Assembly: GCF_018390535.1 (NCBI RefSeq)
Contig: NZ_JAHBBW010000015.1
Coordinates: 1 to 64,000, forward strand
Reading direction: 5' to 3'
Origin: Bacteroides propionicigenes
GTDB taxonomy: Bacteria; Bacteroidota; Bacteroidia; Bacteroidales; Bacteroidaceae
Length of the DNA stretch: 64,000 bases
Shown in pieces: positions 9,047 through 16,453 of the stretch; position 1 is the first letter of the stretch; each line of letters opens with the position of its first letter. Under the pieces are notes generated by a model, which searched no databases, was not told the DNA's origin, and saw only the letters and a program-made list of their open reading frames with translations. The position numbers were made by a program, and so were the translations under genes.

Positions 9047-9694
9047 ATGAAGTTCGACATAGTTCTGATAGATGACCATTCTTTAGTGTTGGAAGGGCTG
9101 AAAACTCTATTGAGAGATATTGCCGACGTAAACAGTGTTTGTACGGTGACGAACGGCACTGAATTACTGAATCTAATAAAATCACATACATTCCATATAT
9201 ATATTACAGATCTTGAATTACCGGATATTGACGGCTTCGAACTGATACGCAACATAAAAGAGAATGATCCTCAGGCTAAGATTGTGGTTTGTACCATGCA
9301 CGAGGAGATATGGATTGTGAATAAGCTGAAGCATCCGAATATCAACGCCGTTGTCTTCAAGTCTTCGGGAACCGAGGCTCTGCGTGAAGCGGTACGTGCT
9401 GTTATGCTGGATGAAAACTATTATTGCCAGCGTTATCAACAACTATATAAAGAGAAAAGCCGGACGGAGGATGAAACGGAGTTGCCGGATATGCTGCCCA
9501 CTTCACGCGAGTTGGATGTCCTGAAGGCAATAGCTCAGGGCATGAATACCCATGAAATCTCCCGGCATCTTTTTATTTCTGAAAATACAGTTGAATGGCA
9601 TCGGAAGAACCTGATGTTGAAATTTGCTGCGCGTAATGCGACCGATTTGGTTATTAAAGCATTAACTAAAGGTTACCTGACGATTCCACTTTAA
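9047..9694 (+). CDS. LuxR/NarL-family response regulator
   Basis: A 215-residue response regulator. The receiver domain has the acidic pair Asp9-Asp10, phosphoacceptor Asp55 in YITDLELPD, Thr83 and Lys105. The LuxR-type helix-turn-helix (about 150-210) contains SRELDVLKAIAQGMNTHEIS and the recognition-helix SENTVEWHRKN. It is the cognate partner of the TPR kinase immediately upstream by position and by class, since HisKA_3 kinases pair with NarL-type regulators. Its targets are not shown; the two lipoprotein genes downstream are possible ones. Confidence 0.92.
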   Translation: MKFDIVLIDDHSLVLEGLKTLLRDIADVNSVCTVTNGTELLNLIKSHTFHIYITDLELPDIDGFELIRNIKENDPQAKIVVCTMHEEIWIVNKLKHPNINAVVFKSSGTEALREAVRAVMLDENYYCQRYQQLYKEKSRTEDETELPDMLPTSRELDVLKAIAQGMNTHEISRHLFISENTVEWHRKNLMLKFAARNATDLVIKALTKGYLTIPL

Positions 9695-9778
9695 CGCTAC
9701 ATACGGAATAAGCCCTGCCGCTTGTAGGTAGTTTTGAGAAATTTGAATGTAGGGCTGTACTTAAAACCATTAAATATC

Positions 9779-10141
9779 ATGAAGAAAGTTGTTTTCGCAT
9801 TTGGAATGTTGTGTCTGTTTCTGATGACACAAAGTGCTTGTTCGGGTAAAAGTGCTAAGGCGGAACAGATTACGGAACAGTTGGCCGGAGAAAGTGCTGC
9901 TTCGCAAAATGAACTTCTGGATAAAATCCTCGGTCTGATTGAGGATGGTACGGATAAAGTAAAGGATTGTTCCGATCCTAAAAAGGCATTTACTATTATG
10001 GCAGAAACCAGTAAGGCCATTGATAAAGCTTGTGAAGATGCCGGTACTTCTTTGCCGGCTTGGAAAAAAACGCTTAGCGATGATGACTTGAAACGGTATG
10101 AAGATGCCACAGCTAAATTTCAACAAACGGTGAAAAAATAA
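9779..10141 (+). CDS. Small predicted lipoprotein of unknown function
   Basis: A 120-residue protein whose ATG at 9779 begins a lipoprotein signal (MKKVVFAFG...) ending in the lipobox QSAC with Cys21. The mature part is mostly helical and charged, with DGTDKVKDCSDPKKAF and a pattern of Lys/Glu that suggests a helical bundle. I do not recognise a named family with certainty. An upstream in-frame ATG at 9734 would bury the signal peptide and is rejected. It stands between the response regulator and the FAS1/SusD-like lipoprotein, in the same direction. Confidence 0.72.
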   Translation: MKKVVFAFGMLCLFLMTQSACSGKSAKAEQITEQLAGESAASQNELLDKILGLIEDGTDKVKDCSDPKKAFTIMAETSKAIDKACEDAGTSLPAWKKTLSDDDLKRYEDATAKFQQTVKK

Positions 10142-10173
10142 ATTGCACACGGATTACTAAAAATGAGAATATT

Positions 10174-11967
10174 ATGAAAAAACTTTATTATTATGTAATG
10201 AGTTTGGCTTTTCTGTTCGCACTCACTGCTTGTAGCGACGATGATGAGCCTACTCCGGCTCCTCCACCATCCAAAGGGGCGGAAGCTGTGAATAAGATTG
10301 TAGAAGTGCTGGAAGAGGAAGCCGAGATCAGCACCTTTGTGGAAATTCTGAAATCGGTTGATGTTGCCAATCTTGAAGAGGATAAATTGACTGTTTTTGC
10401 AGTACGCAATGCTACCCAGACACGGGCATCGGGAGAGGTCTTGGATTCTGCATCCATTAAACGCCATATTGCAGTGGGCAGTTATCAGAAAGCGGAACTG
10501 AAAGACGGTATGGTACTGAAGAGCATAAACGGTGAAAGTCTCCATGTGTCGCATTCCGGTGACGGAGGAGTGTATATAAATGGAGTACCTATAGAGGGTG
10601 ATGCCATAGCGGCAGGTAACAGTTATGTGTATATTATTCCGGAAGTCCTGACGGAACAGTTGGAAAAGAGATATACCACTACGATTGAAGTACAGGAGTT
10701 GTGGGCTGATAAGGAGAACCCGCTTACACCGCTGGCGGGAGTTACTGTGACGGTGCAAGACGGATCCGGCACTCAGCTGGGCGAGTGGACTACCGGTGCC
10801 GAGGGAACTGTCGTGATTAAGCACGATGCGGATTCCATTATGTATCAGATAAAGAAGGAGGGATATTCCGAGGGACATGACGGTTATTTGCTGAAAGGCC
10901 TTAATGCAAACGGTGATTATGCCTATGCAGACCTGAATGGTGACGGCAAATATGATGCACTCGATAAGGTGGCATCTTTCCCTTACCCGTACTTCCTGAG
11001 CTATAAAGATATGGAAGATACGAAAACGACACAAACGTGCTATATGCTGGCTATAACGCCTGAAACGGATTTGGCAAAAATAGCGACTGAGTGGGATGCG
11101 GCAACTGAGGAATATTTTAAGAAGGTTCTTGAACTGGAGTCGGCTTTGGTTACCGGTTCTGGTGGGTTTGCCTATACGGAAGAGGAATTTGTATTCTACT
11201 CAAATCCTGTTTGGAATATAGCTTATGATATGTTGGATAAGGGGGCGGAATATGCGAAGCAACTTGCCTCCATGGAAGTGGAAGCACAGGAGCTGCTTAC
11301 CGACATTAATGTGGATATGGCCATAATCCGTTGTCATCTATATGGATATTACGGACAATTACTTGGCGACAAGGTTAGTTTGCCTGTTGAGCAGTTAATT
11401 CAAGACCTTAAGAAAGCGAGAGACGAATATCCTTCTGCCGGTTCACACGCCGTGACCCTTTTGCTGGCAAAGGTGTATGCGGATGAAGAACGTTGGAATG
11501 AGGCTTTGGAGTGCTGTGAACGTATAGCGAACAGCGGTGAGTATCAGTTGACTAATCTTGGCTATCCCACAGAAAAAGAAGCAATATGGAGCGGGCATAA
11601 ATATATGACCGGTGATGGTAGCGAAGTTCGAACTCCCTTACTCCTTTATCGCGAAGTTTATTTGCTTGCTGCTGTAGCTAATTACGGACTGGGTCGTCAG
11701 GCTGAGGTCGCCAAATATATCGAATTGCTGAAAGAACTTTTTCAGGAGGATGCTGGGTTTGCTTCTACTCCTGAGAGCTTAGCAGATATGGCACAAAGGC
11801 TGTTGCAAGGTCACGGCGGTTGGGTATATCCTTATTATAGGATACTGAATACTCCTATATCATCTGTAAACAACGGCTTTGATGCGTCAAAAAACTATCT
11901 TCTTCCTATCCCTCAACAAGTGTTGGATGAAAATCCGAATATAATGCAGAACCCCGGTTATAATTAA
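10174..11967 (+). CDS. Lipoprotein with FAS1-like, Ig-like and SusD-like regions
   Basis: A 597-residue lipoprotein (lipobox LTAC, Cys20). Residues about 36-160 resemble a fasciclin (FAS1) domain: LTVFAVRN, IKRHIAVG, LKSINGESLHV, INGVPI and the closing YIIPEVL. Residues 168-240 look like a carboxypeptidase-regulatory/Ig-type fold (PLAGVTVTVQDG). A calcium-loop-like DLNGDGKYDALD lies at 253-264. The rest is helical and ends in LLPIPQQVLDENPNIMQNPGY, the typical C-terminus of SusD/RagB glycan-binding lipoproteins. No SusC-type receptor lies beside it. SusD proteins normally pair with SusC, so this orphan mosaic is unusual. The function is unknown; surface ligand or adhesion binding is an inference. 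Confidence 0.75.
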   Translation: MKKLYYYVMSLAFLFALTACSDDDEPTPAPPPSKGAEAVNKIVEVLEEEAEISTFVEILKSVDVANLEEDKLTVFAVRNATQTRASGEVLDSASIKRHIAVGSYQKAELKDGMVLKSINGESLHVSHSGDGGVYINGVPIEGDAIAAGNSYVYIIPEVLTEQLEKRYTTTIEVQELWADKENPLTPLAGVTVTVQDGSGTQLGEWTTGAEGTVVIKHDADSIMYQIKKEGYSEGHDGYLLKGLNANGDYAYADLNGDGKYDALDKVASFPYPYFLSYKDMEDTKTTQTCYMLAITPETDLAKIATEWDAATEEYFKKVLELESALVTGSGGFAYTEEEFVFYSNPVWNIAYDMLDKGAEYAKQLASMEVEAQELLTDINVDMAIIRCHLYGYYGQLLGDKVSLPVEQLIQDLKKARDEYPSAGSHAVTLLLAKVYADEERWNEALECCERIANSGEYQLTNLGYPTEKEAIWSGHKYMTGDGSEVRTPLLLYREVYLLAAVANYGLGRQAEVAKYIELLKELFQEDAGFASTPESLADMAQRLLQGHGGWVYPYYRILNTPISSVNNGFDASKNYLLPIPQQVLDENPNIMQNPGYN

Positions 11968-11998
11968 GAGACTCTCTCTTATCTTTCTATAAATAAGA

Positions 11999-12043
11999 AG
12001 GAGGATGTGTCAATCTAAATCTCGACACATCCTCCTGTTTTTT
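11999..12043. terminator. Bidirectional terminator between the SusD-like gene and the RRM gene
   Basis: AGGAGGATGTGTC and GACACATCCTCCT form a perfect 13 bp stem, followed by GTTTTTT on the plus strand. The upstream plus side is A-rich, so it can serve the convergent minus-strand gene too. Confidence 0.85.
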
Positions 12044-12062
12044 CTCCTTTTAATCTATATGA

Positions 12063-12311
12063 TTAGAATTTCGGAGGTCTTGCTTCTTTTACTACCATCT
12101 GGCGACCGAAGAATTCAGCGCCATCGAGTTCAGAGATAGCCTTGGCGGCAGCAGCGCTGTCTTCCATTTCTACGAATGCAATGCCTCTGAAACGTCCGGT
12201 TGCACGGTCCATGATAAATTTAACAGAAGATACTGTACCGTAATCTTCCATAACCTTCTGCAGGTCATCTTCCTTAACACGGTAGTTAAGGTTTCCAACA
12301 TAAATGTTCAT
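12063..12311 (-). CDS. RRM-type RNA-binding protein
   Basis: An 82-residue single RNA-recognition-motif protein. RNP2 is MNIYVGNLNY at residues 1-10 and RNP1 is GRFRGIAFVEM near 42-52; both hold the aromatic residues that stack on RNA. Such proteins are abundant in Bacteroides (the Rbp group), where members bind single-stranded RNA and affect expression of surface and capsule genes. The start at 12311 puts RNP2 at the N-terminus, as in the family; an upstream in-frame start would add a hydrophobic leader with no match. The upstream leader is A/T-rich, with an AACTCTCT...AGAGAGTT hairpin near 12349-12399. Confidence 0.92.
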   Translation of the reverse strand: MNIYVGNLNYRVKEDDLQKVMEDYGTVSSVKFIMDRATGRFRGIAFVEMEDSAAAAKAISELDGAEFFGRQMVVKEARPPKF

Positions 12312-12589
12312 AATGAAAAATGTAAATAAATAAAAATAAATAAAACTCTCTTTGGAAAGACAGCTGAATAATAAAAAGATAACAACGACAGAGAGTTTAC
12401 AAATACGTTTTTTCAACGGAAGTAAAAACCATGTAATGGAAATCGAGAAACTAATGTGCCATCATTCCGCGACAAAGGAACACATTAATTTCGGAACCGC
12501 AATACTTTTTCTCAATTATTTTTATTTTTCTTGTTTCAAAGCACAAAAGATAATTCTTTGATTTATGCCTTTAAATAATTTATTTACTT

Positions 12590-12743
12590 GGTAGCTGTCG
12601 TACCATAGTAGGGTACGACAGCTACCAAGCTAAGGTACGACGACTACCTAACAGTGGTACGAAAGATACCACCCGGTGGTATTCTCGCTACCCAACAGTG
12701 GTATCGGGAATATTGCCCGGAGGTATCTTGTATAAGAATCGGG
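12590..12743. repeat. Seven-unit, 22 bp period tandem array with GGTA-N7-TACC cores
   Basis: Seven consecutive 22-base units start at 12590, 12612, 12634, 12656, 12678, 12700 and 12722. Each begins GGTA. In the first five, TACC follows at positions 12-15, giving the core GGTA-N7-TACC and then a 7-base variable segment. Core 1 (GGTAGCTGTCGTACC) is the exact reverse complement of core 2 (GGTACGACAGCTACC). Across unit borders the text is also palindromic, for example TACCACCCGGTGGTA. The last two units keep GGTA but lose TACC. The array lies 53 bp upstream of the tig promoter, in a 569 bp gap between divergent genes; the rest of the gap is A/T-rich and shows nothing else. The function is unknown. 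Confidence 0.85.
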
Positions 12744-12795
12744 ATGGAAAAGTTTTTGGTGGGTGGGGAGGCAGAGGAAATAATTGCCTGTGTTT

Positions 12796-12826
12796 TTTGA
12801 TAATTGAAAGATTAACGCTAATTTTG
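12796..12826 (+). promoter_or_regulatory. Promoter of tig
   Basis: TTTG at 12796-12799, 19 bases, then TAATTTTG at 12819-12826: an exact match to the Bacteroides TTTG-N19-TAnnTTTG pattern, 54 bases before the tig ATG. Confidence 0.82.
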
Positions 12827-12880
12827 CACGCTCAAATTGGAGAATGAAATAAAGTATAAATCAAATAAATAATTGTCAGA

Positions 12881-14236
12881 ATGAACGTTTCATTGCAAAA
12901 CATTGATAAAGTAAGCGCCTTGCTTACTGTAAAGCTTGAGAAAGCAGACTATCAGGAAAAGGTAGACAAATCATTGAAGAACTTCCGTCAGAAAGCTCAA
13001 ATCCCCGGTTTCCGTAAAGGTATGGTTCCGATGAGCCTGGTAAAGAAGATGTATGGTAAGTCGGTATTGGCTGAAGAGGTTAATAAGCTTCTTTCTGATT
13101 CCGTATATAAGTATATTCAAGATAACAAAGTGAATATACTTGGCGAACCTCTGCCTAACGAAGACAAGCAGAAGGAAATCGACTTCGATACAATGGAAGA
13201 GTTTGAATTCTTGTTCGACATAGCTTTGGCTCCGGAATTCAAAGCTGAGGTTGCTGCTGATGATAAGGTAGATTACTATACGATTGACGTAACCGAAGAA
13301 ATGGTTAACAACCAAGTAAAGGCTTACACACAACGTAACGGCAAATACGAAAAGGTAGATGCTTACGCTGACAACGATATGCTGAAAGGTTTGCTCGCCG
13401 AATTGGATGCGGAAGGCAATACCAAAGAAGGCGGTATTCAGGTAGAAGGTGCTGTGATGATGCCGGCTTATATGAAGAACGATGAGCAGAAAGCTATCTT
13501 CGCTAATGCTAAGGTAAACGACGTGCTCGTATTCAACCCTCATACTGCATGGGACGGTAATGCTGCCGAACTTGCTTCTCTCTTGAAGGTTGACAAGGAA
13601 GTTGCCCCTGAAATGAAATCTAACTTCAGCTTCCAGGTAGAGGAAATCACTCGTTTCGTGGAAGGCGAACTGAATCAGGAAATCTTCGACCAGGTGTTTG
13701 GCGAAGGTGTTGTCAAGACCGAAGAGGAATTCCGTGCTAAGGTAAAAGAAATCATTGCTAACCAGTTTGTAGCTGACAGCGATTATAAGTTCCTGTTGGA
13801 TGCTCGCAAGATGTTGATGGAAAAGGTTGGTAAACTGGAATTCCCGGATGCATTGCTTAAGCGTATCATGCGCCTGAACAACCAAGACAAGGACGAAAAG
13901 TTCGTAGAAGACAATTACGACAAGAGCATCGAAGAGCTGACTTGGCATCTGATTAAAGAACAGTTGGTGAAAGCTAACGACATCAAAGTTGAACAAGACG
14001 ACATCCTCAACATGGCAAAAGAATCTACCCGTGCACAGTTTGCACAGTACGGTATGTTGAGCGTGCCCGATGAAATCCTCGACAACTACGCCAAAGAAAT
14101 GTTGAAGAAGAAAGAAAGCATCGAAGGATTGGTGAACCGCGTTGTTGAAACGAAGTTGGCTTCAGCTCTGAAAACTCAGGTAAAGCTGGAAAACAAGAAC
14201 ATCTCAGCTGAAGAGTTCAATAAAATGTTTGAATAA
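12881..14236 (+). CDS. tig: Trigger factor
   Basis: Trigger factor is the ribosome-bound chaperone that meets nascent chains at the exit tunnel. The 451 residues match the family. The N-terminal domain holds the ribosome-docking GFRKG loop (in QIPGFRKGMVP, near residue 45), and the C-terminal chaperone arms are rich in Glu and Lys. The central peptidyl-prolyl isomerase segment is poorly conserved, as is common in Bacteroidota. It is followed by clpP and clpX in the widely conserved order tig-clpP-clpX, with a terminator after tig. It has its own strong promoter and a 22 bp repeat array upstream. Confidence 0.93.
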   Translation: MNVSLQNIDKVSALLTVKLEKADYQEKVDKSLKNFRQKAQIPGFRKGMVPMSLVKKMYGKSVLAEEVNKLLSDSVYKYIQDNKVNILGEPLPNEDKQKEIDFDTMEEFEFLFDIALAPEFKAEVAADDKVDYYTIDVTEEMVNNQVKAYTQRNGKYEKVDAYADNDMLKGLLAELDAEGNTKEGGIQVEGAVMMPAYMKNDEQKAIFANAKVNDVLVFNPHTAWDGNAAELASLLKVDKEVAPEMKSNFSFQVEEITRFVEGELNQEIFDQVFGEGVVKTEEEFRAKVKEIIANQFVADSDYKFLLDARKMLMEKVGKLEFPDALLKRIMRLNNQDKDEKFVEDNYDKSIEELTWHLIKEQLVKANDIKVEQDDILNMAKESTRAQFAQYGMLSVPDEILDNYAKEMLKKKESIEGLVNRVVETKLASALKTQVKLENKNISAEEFNKMFE

Positions 14237-14269
14237 GATTTTGACGGATAACCGTTGACTTTTATAAAG

Positions 14270-14308
14270 AAACACAGAGTTTGACAAACTATAACTCTGT
14301 GTTTTTTT
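14270..14308 (+). terminator. Terminator between tig and clpP
   Basis: AAACACAGAGTT and AACTCTGTGTTT pair over 12 bp and are followed by TTTTT. It lies inside the conserved tig-clpP gap, so clpP either has its own promoter or depends on readthrough. Confidence 0.82.
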
Positions 14309-14369
14309 GTGTCTCTGTGTTCTTTTTCGTTTCTTTGCATTCACATTAAAAATTAAAAACAGAAAGAAA

Positions 14370-15032
14370 ATGGATGATTTTAGAAAATACGCTACCAAGC
14401 ATTTAGGAATGAACAGCTTGGTGCTGGACGACGTGATTAAGTCACAAGCCGGGTATTTAAATCCCTATATCTTGGAAGAACGCCAACTGAATGTAACCCA
14501 GCTGGACGTGTTCTCCCGCCTGATGATGGACCGTATCATTTTTCTCGGTACACAGATAGACGACTACACGGCCAATACTTTGCAGGCCCAGTTGTTGTAT
14601 CTGGACTCCGTAGACCCGGGTAAGGACATCTCTATCTATATCAACTCACCGGGCGGCTCGGTATATGCCGGACTGGGTATCTATGACACCATGCAGTTCA
14701 TCAGCAGTGATGTCGCTACCATTTGTACCGGTATGGCTGCCAGTATGGCTGCCGTGTTGCTGGTGGCCGGTGCGGAAGGCAAGCGTTCTGCGCTGACCCA
14801 CTCGCGTGTGATGATTCACCAGCCGATGGGCGGTGCACAAGGACAGGCTTCGGACATTGAAATCACAGCACGCGAAATTCAAAAATTGAAGAAAGAACTT
14901 TATACTATCATAGCCGACCACTCGCATACTTCTTTCGACAAGGTGTGGGCTGATTCTGACCGCGACTACTGGATGACGGCACAGGAAGCTAAAGAGTACG
15001 GTATGATAGACCAAGTCTATACGAAGAAATAA
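14370..15032 (+). CDS. clpP: ATP-dependent Clp protease proteolytic subunit
   Basis: ClpP forms the tetradecameric serine protease chamber served by ClpX. The 220 residues hold the catalytic triad: Ser125 in GMAASMAA, His150 in MIHQPMGG and Asp199 in the SDRDYWM segment. YINSPGGSVYAG, the substrate-binding strand, is at about 90-101. The ATG at 14370 is chosen because an earlier in-frame ATG at 14307 lies in the T run of the tig terminator. The protein starts with a short leader that may be removed by self-processing. clpX begins 2 bp after its stop. Confidence 0.97.
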   Translation: MDDFRKYATKHLGMNSLVLDDVIKSQAGYLNPYILEERQLNVTQLDVFSRLMMDRIIFLGTQIDDYTANTLQAQLLYLDSVDPGKDISIYINSPGGSVYAGLGIYDTMQFISSDVATICTGMAASMAAVLLVAGAEGKRSALTHSRVMIHQPMGGAQGQASDIEITAREIQKLKKELYTIIADHSHTSFDKVWADSDRDYWMTAQEAKEYGMIDQVYTKK

Positions 15033-15034
15033 AT

Positions 15035-16279
15035 ATGGCAGACTCTAAACGAAACAAAAACAGATGCAGTTTCTGCGGGCGTTCGGAGGATGAAGTCGGT
15101 TTCCTCATAACGGGGATGAACGGTTACATCTGTGACAGCTGTGCTACTCAAGCCTATGAGATTACTCAGGAGGCTTTGAGTGCCGGGAAAGGCGATGGCG
15201 CAGCGAAACTGAACCTGAAAGAACTTCCTAAACCTGTAGAGATAAAGAATTTTCTCGATCAGTATGTTATCGGGCAGGATGATGCAAAGCGTTTCCTGGC
15301 GGTATCTGTGTACAACCATTATAAACGTCTGTTGCAGAAAACGGGCGATGATGATGTCGAGATTGAAAAATCCAATATTATCATGGTGGGCAGCACCGGA
15401 ACCGGCAAGACCTTGCTTGCCCGTACCATTGCCAAACTGCTCCATGTTCCTTTTACGATTGTAGATGCAACCGTATTGACGGAAGCCGGTTATGTAGGCG
15501 AGGATATTGAAAGCATTCTTACCCGCCTTTTGCAAGTGGCCGATTATAATGTGGCGCAAGCGGAGCAAGGCATTGTGTTTATAGATGAGATAGACAAAAT
15601 TGCCCGTAAGAGTGACAATCCTTCCATCACCCGTGATGTGAGCGGTGAAGGCGTGCAGCAGGGATTGCTGAAGTTGCTGGAGGGCTCAGTTGTGAATGTT
15701 CCCCCTCAGGGCGGGCGCAAGCATCCCGACCAAAAGATGATTCCGGTGAACACCAAGAATATTTTGTTTATTTGCGGTGGTGCATTTGACGGCATCGAGA
15801 AGAAAATAGCGCAACGGCTCAATACTAATGTCGTAGGATATGGTGCAGTGCGCAGTACGGCTGCCATTGACAAGAATAATATGATGCAGTACATTGCTCC
15901 GCAGGATTTGAAGTCATTTGGTCTGATTCCTGAGATTATCGGCCGCCTGCCGGTACTGACTTATCTGAATCCGCTGGACCGTACGGCATTGCGTGCCATT
16001 CTGACGGAACCGAAGAATTCCATAATCAAGCAATACATCAAACTGTTTGAGATGGATGGAGTGAAGCTGACTTTTGAAGATGCGGTGTTTGAATACATCG
16101 TAGACAAAGCTATTGAATACAAGCTGGGAGCTCGTGGTTTACGTTCCATAGTAGAAACTATTATGATGGATGTGATGTTTGAAATCCCTTCCGAACACAA
16201 AGATAGCCTTGTAGTAACTTTAGATTATGCCCGTCGCCAGTTGGAAAAAGCCAATATGGCAAGGCTTCAAAGTGCTTAA
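15035..16279 (+). CDS. clpX: ATP-dependent protease ATP-binding subunit ClpX
   Basis: ClpX is the AAA+ unfoldase that feeds proteins into ClpP. The 414 residues begin with a four-cysteine zinc-binding domain (CSFCGRSE near 12, then CDSCATQA near 35). The AAA+ module has Walker A GSTGTGKT near 117, Walker [10 protein letters not shown], and the GYVGED pore loop. An IGF-type loop that docks on ClpP is expected in the 260-280 region. It starts 2 bp after clpP, so translation is probably coupled. Confidence 0.97.
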   Translation: MADSKRNKNRCSFCGRSEDEVGFLITGMNGYICDSCATQAYEITQEALSAGKGDGAAKLNLKELPKPVEIKNFLDQYVIGQDDAKRFLAVSVYNHYKRLLQKTGDDDVEIEKSNIIMVGSTGTGKTLLARTIAKLLHVPFTIVDATVLTEAGYVGEDIESILTRLLQVADYNVAQAEQGIVFIDEIDKIARKSDNPSITRDVSGEGVQQGLLKLLEGSVVNVPPQGGRKHPDQKMIPVNTKNILFICGGAFDGIEKKIAQRLNTNVVGYGAVRSTAAIDKNNMMQYIAPQDLKSFGLIPEIIGRLPVLTYLNPLDRTALRAILTEPKNSIIKQYIKLFEMDGVKLTFEDAVFEYIVDKAIEYKLGARGLRSIVETIMMDVMFEIPSEHKDSLVVTLDYARRQLEKANMARLQSA

Positions 16280-16453
16280 AATCAAAAGGTAATACAAATA
16301 AAGCTGACTTTTTTGTGTTTTATTGAAAAATATTCGGCGGATTATGCTTGAAATTTAAGAAGTTGTTTATAACTTTGTTAGAGTTCTTGAAAACAAAAAT
16401 GCCTTATAGTGGGCATGATTAATTGCTTAACTCAATAAACAACCTAATGAATC

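Noticed and set aside
12352..12561. 69-codon plus-strand ORF
   Set aside because: It runs through the A/T-rich leader of the RRM gene, with no start context and no recognisable protein.
12590..12743. CRISPR array
   Set aside because: Unit cores differ from each other, spacers are only about 7 bases, and there are no cas genes. The period is 22 bp, too short for a CRISPR.
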